Shown here one piece after another: positions 5,342 to 11,823 of a stretch of DNA of 13,467 nucleotides. The translations under genes and the position numbers were made by a program. Position 1 is the first letter of the stretch; every line of letters begins with the position of its first letter. The notes under the pieces are model-generated. The model made no database searches and had not been told where the DNA came from. It saw nothing but the letters and a program-made list of their open reading frames with translations. Origin of the DNA: Candidatus Yonathbacteria bacterium RIFOXYC2_FULL_47_9 (GTDB taxonomy: Bacteria > Patescibacteriota > Minisyncoccia > Phycocordibacterales > UBA1550). The DNA lies in contig MHUY01000004.1 in NCBI GenBank assembly GCA_001825115.1, positions 2,264 through 15,730 of the forward strand, read 5' to 3'.

Positions 5342-5361
5342 ACCTTATATGACAAAACAGA
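5317..5361. promoter_or_regulatory. 45-bp near-perfect palindrome over -10 box and start codon (probable operator)
   Basis: The arms 5317-5338 and 5340-5361 are complementary at 21 of 22 positions (mismatch T5333/T5345) around a single central G5339. The left arm begins TCTGTTTTGTCATATA and the right arm ends TATATGACAAAACAGA. It covers the -10, the predicted start of transcription and codons 1-4 of the dehydrogenase. Because that mRNA is predicted to begin inside the right arm, a DNA-level operator or cruciform is more likely than an RNA hairpin. Confidence 0.85.
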
Positions 5362-6323
5362 TATTTATGACCAGGCGCATTCCTGCGCTTGCCGAGGAGA
5401 TGCTTCGTGCGGCAGGGTATGAGGTGACGGTGAGCACTAAGGATGGTGTGCTTACGCGCGATGAACTAAAGTCCGCTCTTGTTGAGAAGCAGTATGATGG
5501 CGTAGTCTCGCTCCTTACTGACTCCATCGATGCAGATATTATTGCGACGATGCCGCCATCAGTTAAAATTATTGCCAACTATGCGGTAGGGTTTAACAAT
5601 ATTGATGTTGCCGCAGCACGCGCGCGAGGAATGGTGGTCACCAATACTCCCGATGTTCTCACGGCCACGGTCGCCGAACATACCGTCGCCCTCATTTTAA
5701 CCGCTGCTTCGCGTATCGCCGAAGGTGATCGTTTTATTCGCGAGGGTAAGTTTGTTGGTTGGGACCCGCTCCTTCTCTTGGGTATGGATATAAAGGGCAA
5801 GACCCTTGGTCTTTTGGGTGCAGGGCGTATTGGTTCAGAGGTCGCGGACATTCTCCATAAAGGTTTTGGTATGGAAGTGCTCTATTGTGACACCAAGCCA
5901 AATGAGATGCTTGAATCTGCTTGTGCTGCAAAATTCTTTGCCACCCACGAAGAGGTGCTCGAAAAGGCTGACATTGTGAGCATTCACGTGCCGCTTTTGC
6001 CAACGACGCAACACCTTATCAATGCAGAGCGCCTGTTGCGTATGAAGAAAAATGCCATCCTCGTGAATACTTCACGCGGGCCTGTGGTAGACGAGCTTGC
6101 TCTTGTAGAGGCACTCAAGGCGGGGACCATTCGCGGTGCGGCGCTTGATGTGTTTGAGTTTGAACCAAAAGTAACTCCGGAACTCCTCGCCCTTCCTAAT
6201 GTAGTGGTAAACCCACACCTTGCTTCAGCGACCGAAGGAACACGTACCAAGATGGCGGAGATGGCTGCAACGAATATTATCGAAACACTCGAGGGCCGTA
6301 CAGCACCAAACGCACTCGCATAA
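5349..6323 (+). CDS. D-isomer-specific 2-hydroxyacid dehydrogenase (NAD)
   Basis: This 324-residue enzyme reversibly reduces a 2-keto acid to the D-2-hydroxy acid. The closest recognisable type is glyoxylate/hydroxypyruvate reductase, but D-lactate or another substrate is possible. The substrate-side motif NYAVGFNNIDV lies at 77-87, the Rossmann signature GAGRIG at 157-162, and an Asp after the second strand (LYCD181) suggests NAD over NADP. The catalytic residues are Arg243 (NTSRGPVVDE), Glu272 (DVFEFEP) and His290 (NPHLASAT). Length is normal for the family. The ATG at 5349 gives MTKQIFMTRRIPAL, matching family N-termini; a longer frame would run through the promoter. There is no Shine-Dalgarno site and the mRNA is likely leaderless. 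The membrane protein gene follows after 6 nt. Confidence 0.9.
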   Translation: MTKQIFMTRRIPALAEEMLRAAGYEVTVSTKDGVLTRDELKSALVEKQYDGVVSLLTDSIDADIIATMPPSVKIIANYAVGFNNIDVAAARARGMVVTNTPDVLTATVAEHTVALILTAASRIAEGDRFIREGKFVGWDPLLLLGMDIKGKTLGLLGAGRIGSEVADILHKGFGMEVLYCDTKPNEMLESACAAKFFATHEEVLEKADIVSIHVPLLPTTQHLINAERLLRMKKNAILVNTSRGPVVDELALVEALKAGTIRGAALDVFEFEPKVTPELLALPNVVVNPHLASATEGTRTKMAEMAATNIIETLEGRTAPNALA

Positions 6324-6329
6324 ATCACT

Positions 6330-6680
6330 ATGCGTATACTTGCTAAATGGATTGTTGTCGCGCTCGCTCTCCTCGCCCTTCCGAGCATTATTCCAGGGAT
6401 TGCGATTACTTCGTTTAGTACCGCACTTCTTGTAGCATTCTTTTGGGGGCTTGCGAATCTCATCATTCGCCCTGTTCTTCTCTTGGTTTTTTTACCGATT
6501 ACCATCATCACCCTAGGGCTCTTTTCGTTCATCGTGAATGCACTCCTTTTTTGGGGGATAGGAAGTTTTGTTGAAGGGTTTGAGGTGTCAAACTTTACCG
6601 CTGCATTTTTGGGTGCACTCGTTATGTCGGTGGCGGGCTTCCTTGCGAACCTGCTCTTGAAAGATCGCGACGACGAGTAA
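6330..6680 (+). CDS. YvlD/PF04020-family four-helix membrane protein
   Basis: This 116-residue integral membrane protein has four hydrophobic segments at about 3-23, 31-50, 53-77 and 90-110. Family landmarks are the stretch GLANLIIRPVLLL (40-52), the PITIITLGLFSFIVNALL run (56-73) and VEGFEVSNF (81-89). The family (PF04020, called mycobacterial 4-TMS phage holin in databases, and including B. subtilis YvlD) has no firm biochemical role; the holin label should not be read as evidence of phage. It starts 6 nt after the dehydrogenase stop and lacks a Shine-Dalgarno site, so it depends on the upstream transcript. The C-terminus is charged (KDRDDE) and probably cytosolic. Confidence 0.85.
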   Translation: MRILAKWIVVALALLALPSIIPGIAITSFSTALLVAFFWGLANLIIRPVLLLVFLPITIITLGLFSFIVNALLFWGIGSFVEGFEVSNFTAAFLGALVMSVAGFLANLLLKDRDDE

Positions 6681-6684
6681 GTTA

Positions 6685-6717
6685 TCTGACGGACACCCGA
6701 CATCCGTCAGAAGGAGG
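6685..6717 (+). promoter_or_regulatory. Hairpin abutting a perfect Shine-Dalgarno sequence before dedA
   Basis: A 9-bp stem, TCTGACGGA (6685-6693) with TCCGTCAGA (6703-6711), has a 9-nt loop. Its last base is the first A of AAGGAGG (6711-6717). The ATG at 6735 is 17 nt beyond, longer than a usual Shine-Dalgarno spacing; the GTG at 6717 overlaps the site and is unlikely to be the start. Confidence 0.5.
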
Positions 6718-6734
6718 TGCGAGTATTTTTTATT

Positions 6735-7361
6735 ATGGAAAACCTCACTATTGAACATATTGTTTCTTTTGTTGAAATACACCGATATACGGGGTATTTT
6801 ATTTTGTTTTTCGCCATGGTTCTCGAAGGAGAGATTTTTCTCATTATTGCGGGAATGCTCGCCAACCTAGAAGCGTTTGATATTGGTGATGTATTTTTTA
6901 TATCGCTTTTAGGGGTAATCCTGGGTAACATGGTTTGGTATTACCTCGGGTCAGTACTCAAAAATAAAAGCTTTGCCCGGCGGATGATTGGCTGGGCCGA
7001 AAGAGCAATCGCTTATTTTTTGCCCCGTTTTCGTGAGCGGCCGTTTAAGTCTATTTTCTTTTCAAAATTTATTTATGGAGCAAACCGTGCGACGGTCATT
7101 ATGTCGGGCGTGCTCAAGGTAAAGTTTGAACTTTTCTTGCGTGCAGAGTTTTTGGCATCAATTGCTTGGGTCTCGCTCTATCTGGCAATCGGATATTTTT
7201 TCGGCTACGCAGCGGTGCATATTACCAAGAACGCATCACGATTCGCTTTGCTCATTGTCATTTTCGTGGTAGCATTCATTTTACTTCAGAAACTCCTTAC
7301 GCTTTACTATGAACGCCGAAAACACCAAAAACTTGAAAAAGATCGTAACGCACAGCGGTAA
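6735..7361 (+). CDS. DedA/VTT-family integral membrane protein
   Basis: This 208-residue protein belongs to the DedA (SNARE-associated/VTT) family, some of whose members flip undecaprenyl phosphate or phosphatidylethanolamine across the membrane. Landmarks are EGEIFLIIAGMLA (31-43), GVILGNMVWYYLG (60-72), the re-entrant signature FFSKFIYGANRATVIMSG (108-125), FLASIAWVSLYLAIGYFFG (139-157), and a last helix at about 169-188. The usual Pro and Gly residues of the FxxRxxPG loop are altered here (KFIYGANRAT). The ATG at 6735 is preferred over the GTG at 6717. The basic C-terminal tail ERRKHQKLEKDRNAQR is encoded in the 53-nt overlap with the MYG1 gene. The substrate is unknown; a lipid-carrier role would fit the nearby surface-glycan gene but is inference. 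Confidence 0.85.
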   Translation: MENLTIEHIVSFVEIHRYTGYFILFFAMVLEGEIFLIIAGMLANLEAFDIGDVFFISLLGVILGNMVWYYLGSVLKNKSFARRMIGWAERAIAYFLPRFRERPFKSIFFSKFIYGANRATVIMSGVLKVKFELFLRAEFLASIAWVSLYLAIGYFFGYAAVHITKNASRFALLIVIFVVAFILLQKLLTLYYERRKHQKLEKDRNAQR

Positions 7362-8211
7362 TTTCCATACCGACGAGGTTTTTGCGTGTGCTGTGCTCTC
7401 GATTTTGAACGATGGACAGGTTGAAATCGCTCGTAGTCGTGACCCTGAGGTATGGGCAACAGGGGACTATGTAGTGGATGTTGGTGGGGTATATGACGAG
7501 ACAATCAACCGTTTTGATCACCATCAGATAGGAGGAGCGGGTGAGCGTGAAAACGGCATCCCGTATTCTTCTATTGGGCTCGTATGGAAAACCTATGGTG
7601 AAAAGCTCACTGGCTCGGCATATGCAGCACGGATAATTGACGAGCGCCTCGTTCAGCCAATCGATGCGGGAGACAACGGTATCGAAACGTTCTCTATTCT
7701 TGGTGGTGTGGCGCCGGTTTTGATTCACGACGCGATCAGCGCGTTTCGCCCCGCATGGAACGAGAACCGCACCGAAGACGAAGGTTTCCTTGATGCGTTT
7801 GAAATGGCAAAAAAGATGCTTACCCGTGAGATCATTCGTGCGTGCGCCGAAGAAGAAGGAAAGCGTCGCGCCGAAGAAGCGTACGCACGCTCAGAAGACA
7901 AGCGCATCATCATACTCGATGATCATTATCCATGGTACGAAGCGCTTGGTTCAAAACCAGAGCCGCTCTATGTAGTAAAGCCCGATCGTGGAAGCGATGG
8001 AAAATGGAAAGTAGAGACCGTGCGTAGCGACGTGCATGCATTTAAAAATAGAAAAGACCTTCCCGTATCGTGGGCAGGAAAGCATGTCCAAGAGTTCGCA
8101 GAAGTTTCTGGTGTACCTGATGCACTTTTTTGTCACAATAAACTTTTTATTGCTGTTGCGGGGTCAAAAGAAGGTGCGCTTGCTCTTGCACATAAGGCCG
8201 TAGAGGCATAA
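7309..8211 (+). CDS. MYG1-family (UPF0160) DHH-type metal hydrolase
   Basis: This 300-residue protein matches the MYG1/UPF0160 family, related to DHH phosphoesterases; eukaryotic MYG1 is described as a 3'-5' RNA exonuclease. Metal-site motifs are visible: THSGNFHTDE (14-23, with His15, His20, Asp22), DVGG (57-60) and FDHHQ (69-73). The C-terminal half shows the family stretches LPVSWAGK and HNKLFIAVAGSKEGALALA. Length is normal. The bacterial substrate is not established; a nuclease or phosphoesterase role is inferred. The ATG at 7309 lies inside dedA and overlaps it by 53 nt in another frame. Even a later start (TTG at 7333) would overlap, because conserved residues begin near 7342. No Shine-Dalgarno site is present. 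Translation is probably coupled to dedA. Confidence 0.88.
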   Translation: MNAENTKNLKKIVTHSGNFHTDEVFACAVLSILNDGQVEIARSRDPEVWATGDYVVDVGGVYDETINRFDHHQIGGAGERENGIPYSSIGLVWKTYGEKLTGSAYAARIIDERLVQPIDAGDNGIETFSILGGVAPVLIHDAISAFRPAWNENRTEDEGFLDAFEMAKKMLTREIIRACAEEEGKRRAEEAYARSEDKRIIILDDHYPWYEALGSKPEPLYVVKPDRGSDGKWKVETVRSDVHAFKNRKDLPVSWAGKHVQEFAEVSGVPDALFCHNKLFIAVAGSKEGALALAHKAVEA

Positions 8212-8222
8212 CATACATATAT

Positions 8223-9206
8223 ATGGCATTTATCGACGAACTTAGTATTTATATGAAAGCGGGAGACGGCGGAGACGGCGTCGAGCGTTGGAAGCACGAA
8301 AAGGGTCGTGAATTTGCGGGTCCTTCGGGGGGCGACGCTGGTCATGGTGGGGACGTATATGTCCGCGCGGTGCGTGATGTGCATATTCTCATTAAATACC
8401 GCCATCAGAAAGAATTTTTTGCGGAGCGCGGCGGAGATGGCGGCAGTGATAGTTTCCATGGAAAAAATGGTGAGGATTTTGTGCTCGACCTGCCTATTGG
8501 TTCTATTGTGCGCAACATGCGCACTGGTGAAGAGGTGTCACTTTTGAAAGAAGATGAAAAGGTTCTCGTCCTCAAGGGTGGTCGCGGTGGCTACGGCAAC
8601 GAGCATTTCAAGACCTCGATTAATCGCTCTCCAAAAGAACACATTCCCGGAACAAAGGGGTTTGATGCCGAATTTGAAATTGAACTTCAAATCGTAGCGG
8701 ATATTGGTTTCATTGGCTTACCTAACGCCGGTAAATCAAGTTTACTTAACACGCTTACACGCGCTAGTGCAAAAACTGCGGACTATGCGTTTACCACACT
8801 CGAGCCAAACCTCGGCGAATGCTTTGGTTTTATTATTGCCGATATTCCAGGACTTATCGAAGGAGCGAGTGAAGGGCGCGGTCTCGGCCACAAGTTCCTC
8901 CGTCATGTGAAGCGCACGCATATGCTCGCGCACCTTGTGTCGCTCGAAAACGAAGATCCTCTCGCAGTCTACGAAACCGTGCGCAAAGAACTTGCAGCCT
9001 ACGACAAAGAGCTCGCAGAAAAGCAGGAGATCATCGTCCTCACGAAAACAGATATGGTCACCCCCGAGCGTGTCGAAGAAGTTTTGAAGGCGATGAAAAA
9101 AGCGCATCCTAACGCTCTTGCTTACTTCACTATCTCTATTCTCGACGACGAGGTTATGAAGTCATTCCAAGACGAGCTTTTGAAGCTCCTCAAGGCGGCC
9201 GCGTAA
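8223..9206 (+). CDS. obg: Obg-family GTPase (CgtA)
   Basis: This 327-residue ribosome-assembly and stress GTPase has the glycine-rich Obg fold (1-158; GDGGDG at 14-19, GGDAGHGGDV at 36-45, GGRGGYGN at 119-126) followed by the G domain: G1 GLPNAGKSS (165-173), switch I FTTLEPNLG (190-198), G3 DIPG (207-210), G4 TKTD (274-277, where NKxD is usual) and a G5-like TISI (303-306). The protein ends right after the G domain, so the optional C-terminal OCT domain of some Obg proteins is absent. It binds the 50S subunit in known bacteria. It starts 11 nt after the MYG1 stop without a Shine-Dalgarno site. Identification is secure. Confidence 0.96.
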   Translation: MAFIDELSIYMKAGDGGDGVERWKHEKGREFAGPSGGDAGHGGDVYVRAVRDVHILIKYRHQKEFFAERGGDGGSDSFHGKNGEDFVLDLPIGSIVRNMRTGEEVSLLKEDEKVLVLKGGRGGYGNEHFKTSINRSPKEHIPGTKGFDAEFEIELQIVADIGFIGLPNAGKSSLLNTLTRASAKTADYAFTTLEPNLGECFGFIIADIPGLIEGASEGRGLGHKFLRHVKRTHMLAHLVSLENEDPLAVYETVRKELAAYDKELAEKQEIIVLTKTDMVTPERVEEVLKAMKKAHPNALAYFTISILDDEVMKSFQDELLKLLKAAA

Positions 9207-9214
9207 GGCTTTTG

Positions 9215-9223
9215 TGGTATACT
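9215..9223 (+). promoter_or_regulatory. Extended -10 promoter directly before gatB
   Basis: TGG (9215-9217) followed by TATACT (9218-9223) lies 7 nt upstream of the gatB ATG at 9231. No convincing -35 is seen at 16-18 nt, and no Shine-Dalgarno site is present. Transcription would start at or next to the A of ATG, giving a leaderless mRNA. Confidence 0.6.
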
Positions 9224-9230
9224 ATCGCGT

Positions 9231-10643
9231 ATGAGCTACAAACTAACCGTTGGACTAGAGGTCCACGCTGAGCTAAAAACCAAGACAAAGATGTTCTGCA
9301 ATTCTGCGAACGATCCTTTTAACGCAGAACCGAATGTGAATATTTGTCCTGTTTGTATGGCGCATCCAGGGACCTTGCCGGTCATCAATCGTGCGGCAGT
9401 AAAGCATGTTTTGCGTGTCGGCACCGCACTCGGAAGCACACTTGCAGACTTTACGGAGTTTGACCGCAAGAACTATTTTTATCCCGACATTCCGAAGGGG
9501 TACCAGATTAGCCAGTACAAATACCCGCTCGTTTCGGGGGGTGCGTTAAATGGCATTGCTATCGAGCGTGTACACCTCGAGGAGGACACGGCGAGCTCGT
9601 CGCACGAGGGGAGTGAGGGAAGTCTTGTAGATTACAATCGCGCGGGTGTGCCCTTGATGGAGCTCGTGACCAAGCCCGTCATCCACAGTGCTGAGGAGGC
9701 GAGCGCGTTTGCGCGCGAGCTGCAGCTCCTCCTCCGCACCCTCGGTGTGTCTGATGCAAATATGGAAAAAGGTGAGATGCGTGTCGAGGCGAATATTTCA
9801 ATATCAAAGACCGACGAGCTCGGTACGAAAGTTGAGGTGAAGAATTTGAATTCGTTCCGTTCAGTAGAGCGTGCTATCGCGTTTGAGGTGGAGCGTATGA
9901 CAAGGATTCTCGATGGCGGACCCGGAGAAATTGTGCAAGAGACGCGCGGATGGGACGAAATGAAGCAAGTTACCTTCTCTCAGCGCAAAAAAGAAAGCGC
10001 GCACGACTATCGCTATTTCCCTGATCCTGATTTACCAAAACTTAAAATTTCTGAGATTCCCGAATTTGCATCAGAGGCACTCAAAGCAACGATGCCGGAG
10101 CTTCCTTGGGAAAAGCGTTATCGCTTGGTGCGCGAGTATGGGGTAAAGCCCGAGAATGCCGAGGCGTTTGTTGAGGACTCGATTATCGGTGGTCTTTTTG
10201 AGGATGCGGTGAACGCGATTGGTGGTGACCGCCCTTCAAGCACCCTTATTGAAAATTACATCACCTCAGATCTTGTTGGTCTCATGAAAAATACCGGTTC
10301 TCTTGGTGGTGTGACCGGGGAGTCTCTTGCCGACCTCATTACCATGATCAAAGCAGGGGACCTCTCTTCGCGTGGCGCGAAAGATACGCTCGCTATTTTG
10401 TATGCCGAAGGCGGCCATCCGCACGAGATTGCAAAAAAGCATGACCTCATTCAAAAGAATGACATTGAAGCACTTAAAACAATCGTTGCTGAAATTATTT
10501 CAGCAAACCCTACGGTCGCGACTGACTACAAGTCAGGCAAAGTCGCCCTCCTGCAATTTTTCGTCGGACAAGGAATGAAGGCATCAAAGGGTTCTGGTAA
10601 TCCCGCCATCCTCAAAACCCTCTTTGAAGAGGCGTTGAAGTAA
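9231..10643 (+). CDS. gatB: Aspartyl/glutamyl-tRNA(Asn/Gln) amidotransferase subunit B
   Basis: GatB (470 residues) activates the misacylated Glu-tRNA(Gln) or Asp-tRNA(Asn) with ATP and passes it the ammonia released by GatA, within GatCAB. Landmarks are GLEVHAELKTKTKMFC (8-23), CPVCMAHPGTLPV (39-51), FDRKNYFYPDIPKGYQISQ (77-95), HLEED (115-119) and DYNRAGVPLMEL (134-145). The helical and YqeY-like tRNA-binding tail is complete to the FFVGQGMKASKG motif near the C-terminus. Of the four Cys seen in many GatB proteins, Cys23, Cys39 and Cys42 are present and the CxC partner is Ser25. Length is normal. gatA and gatC are not in the window. It has its own promoter and is followed by a hairpin repeat and a terminator, so it is probably monocistronic. 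Confidence 0.97.
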   Translation: MSYKLTVGLEVHAELKTKTKMFCNSANDPFNAEPNVNICPVCMAHPGTLPVINRAAVKHVLRVGTALGSTLADFTEFDRKNYFYPDIPKGYQISQYKYPLVSGGALNGIAIERVHLEEDTASSSHEGSEGSLVDYNRAGVPLMELVTKPVIHSAEEASAFARELQLLLRTLGVSDANMEKGEMRVEANISISKTDELGTKVEVKNLNSFRSVERAIAFEVERMTRILDGGPGEIVQETRGWDEMKQVTFSQRKKESAHDYRYFPDPDLPKLKISEIPEFASEALKATMPELPWEKRYRLVREYGVKPENAEAFVEDSIIGGLFEDAVNAIGGDRPSSTLIENYITSDLVGLMKNTGSLGGVTGESLADLITMIKAGDLSSRGAKDTLAILYAEGGHPHEIAKKHDLIQKNDIEALKTIVAEIISANPTVATDYKSGKVALLQFFVGQGMKASKGSGNPAILKTLFEEALK

Positions 10644-10649
10644 AAACAT

Positions 10650-10692
10650 GTTCCCCCTTTCCCCGAGGGCGGTCCTCGGGGAAAGGGGGAAC
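10650..10692. repeat. GC-rich palindromic hairpin repeat, copy 2
   Basis: A 20-bp stem joins 10650-10669 to 10673-10692, closed by the triloop CGG (10670-10672); the innermost pair is G-U. The core 10658-10684 matches 1580-1606 except at one base. The outer arms differ from copy 1 but are again self-complementary (GTTCCCCC with GGGGGAAC). It stands 6 nt after the gatB stop codon and has no T-run of its own. Confidence 0.85.
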
Positions 10693-10726
10693 TAAAAAGG
10701 CACGCATTGCGTGCCTTTTTAGTTTT
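10691..10726 (+). terminator. Intrinsic terminator after gatB
   Basis: A 15-bp stem (10691-10705 with 10709-10723), loop ATT, ends in TTTTTAGTTTT. The A-run on the 5' arm would give it activity in both directions. It overlaps the end of the hairpin repeat by 2 nt. Confidence 0.85.
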
Positions 10727-10729
10727 GTA

Positions 10730-10738
10730 TGGTAAAAT
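10730..10738 (+). promoter_or_regulatory. Extended -10 promoter of the gap cluster
   Basis: TGG (10730-10732) followed by TAAAAT (10733-10738) lies directly after the gatB terminator. No good -35 is seen, since its place is occupied by the terminator stem. Transcription would start near 10745, giving a leader of about 30 nt with a weak GGAAG ribosome site (10767-10771) before the ATG at 10776. Confidence 0.55.
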
Positions 10739-10775
10739 GTACGCACATTTAATAATTGATAATCACGGAAGCATT

Positions 10776-11819
10776 ATGAAAAAAGTACGCGTAGCTATTA
10801 ACGGATTTGGACGCATTGGACGCGCGTTCTACAAGCTGGCGCGCACGCGACCAGAGCTCGAAATTGTGGCAGTGAACGATCTTGGTGATCCTGAGAACAT
10901 GGCATACCTCCTCAAGTACGATACTGCGTACGGAAAGGCTGACTTTGATGTGACGGTAGTGCCTGCTTCCGAAGGAGTAGAGCCTGGTTTTATGGTGGGT
11001 GGTCAAAAGGTGGTGCTCGTACAGGAAAAAGATCCCGCAAACCTTCCTTGGGCAAAATATGAAATTGATATTGTCGTTGAGTCGACAGGCTTTTATACAA
11101 ACGCGGACAAAGCAAAAGTTCATCTCGACCAGGGTGCGAAGCGCGTCGTTATCACCGCTCCGATGAAAGGCGAGCTTTCTGATGTCGCTTGTGTAACCGC
11201 ACTTATGGGTATCAATGATGGAGAGCTCGAGCATGCACAGATATCCTCAAACGCTTCGTGTACGACTAATGCAGCAAGTCCGGTTGTCTGCATTTTGAAC
11301 GAGGCTATCGGTATTGAAAAAGCTATCTTGAATACGACGCACGCATACACGGGCACACAAAAGCTTGTTGATGGTCCTGGCGGCAAAGATCTCCGTGGTG
11401 GTCGCGCTGGTGCACAAAACATGGTACCCGCATCAACAGGTGCTGCAGTTGCAGTGACTGAAGTGGTAAAAGACTTGAAAGGAAAGTTTGATGGTATCTC
11501 TATTCGCGTACCCGTGATCTCTGGCTCTATTGCCGATGTGACCTTTATTGCAAAGCGCAATACTTCAGTCGAAGAGGTGAACAACATTCTCCGTAATGCT
11601 GCAAACGACTCGCGTTGGGCGGGTATCTTCAAGGTCACCGATGAGCCAATCGTTTCTTCAGATATTGTTGGTGAACTCTATGGTTCGATTGCAGATCTCG
11701 ATATGACGCGCGTTGTCGACGGCAACCTCGTAAAGGTGATGGCATGGTATGACAATGAAATGGGTTACACCAACACCCTGGTACAGCATGTGGTCAGGGT
11801 TGCAGGGTTTCTAAAATAG
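10776..11819 (+). CDS. gap: Glyceraldehyde-3-phosphate dehydrogenase (NAD)
   Basis: This 347-residue glycolytic enzyme oxidises glyceraldehyde 3-phosphate with phosphate and NAD to 1,3-bisphosphoglycerate. The Rossmann motif NGFGRIG lies at 9-15, and Asp35 in AVNDLGDPE is the residue that favours NAD. The catalytic Cys162 sits in SSNASCTTN, and His189 is in TTHAYT. The C-terminal WYDNEMGYTN stretch is complete. Two usually conserved positions differ: TTNAA instead of TTNCL after the catalytic Cys, and TGAAVAV instead of TGAAKAV (Val225). The ATG at 10776 is chosen because it begins MKKVRVAINGFGRIG; an upstream start would read through the promoter. It heads the gap-rpiB-rpe-tkt cluster, with rpiB only 4 nt downstream. 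Confidence 0.96.
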   Translation: MKKVRVAINGFGRIGRAFYKLARTRPELEIVAVNDLGDPENMAYLLKYDTAYGKADFDVTVVPASEGVEPGFMVGGQKVVLVQEKDPANLPWAKYEIDIVVESTGFYTNADKAKVHLDQGAKRVVITAPMKGELSDVACVTALMGINDGELEHAQISSNASCTTNAASPVVCILNEAIGIEKAILNTTHAYTGTQKLVDGPGGKDLRGGRAGAQNMVPASTGAAVAVTEVVKDLKGKFDGISIRVPVISGSIADVTFIAKRNTSVEEVNNILRNAANDSRWAGIFKVTDEPIVSSDIVGELYGSIADLDMTRVVDGNLVKVMAWYDNEMGYTNTLVQHVVRVAGFLK

Positions 11820-11823
11820 CACC

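Noticed and set aside
6330..6680. Phage holin, as evidence for a prophage
   Set aside because: The holin name is a database label for a widespread four-helix membrane family; no other phage gene is nearby.
5984..6703. 239-codon open frame on the minus strand
   Set aside because: It is antisense to the dehydrogenase and YvlD-family genes, is rich in Ser/Arg/Thr without recognisable motifs, and has no promoter.
8262..8280. Tandem 9-bp repeat GGAGACGGC
   Set aside because: It encodes the conserved GDGGDG of the Obg fold, so protein sequence explains it.
11120..11638. 172-codon open frame on the minus strand
   Set aside because: Shadow of gap, whose conserved codons force an open antisense frame.
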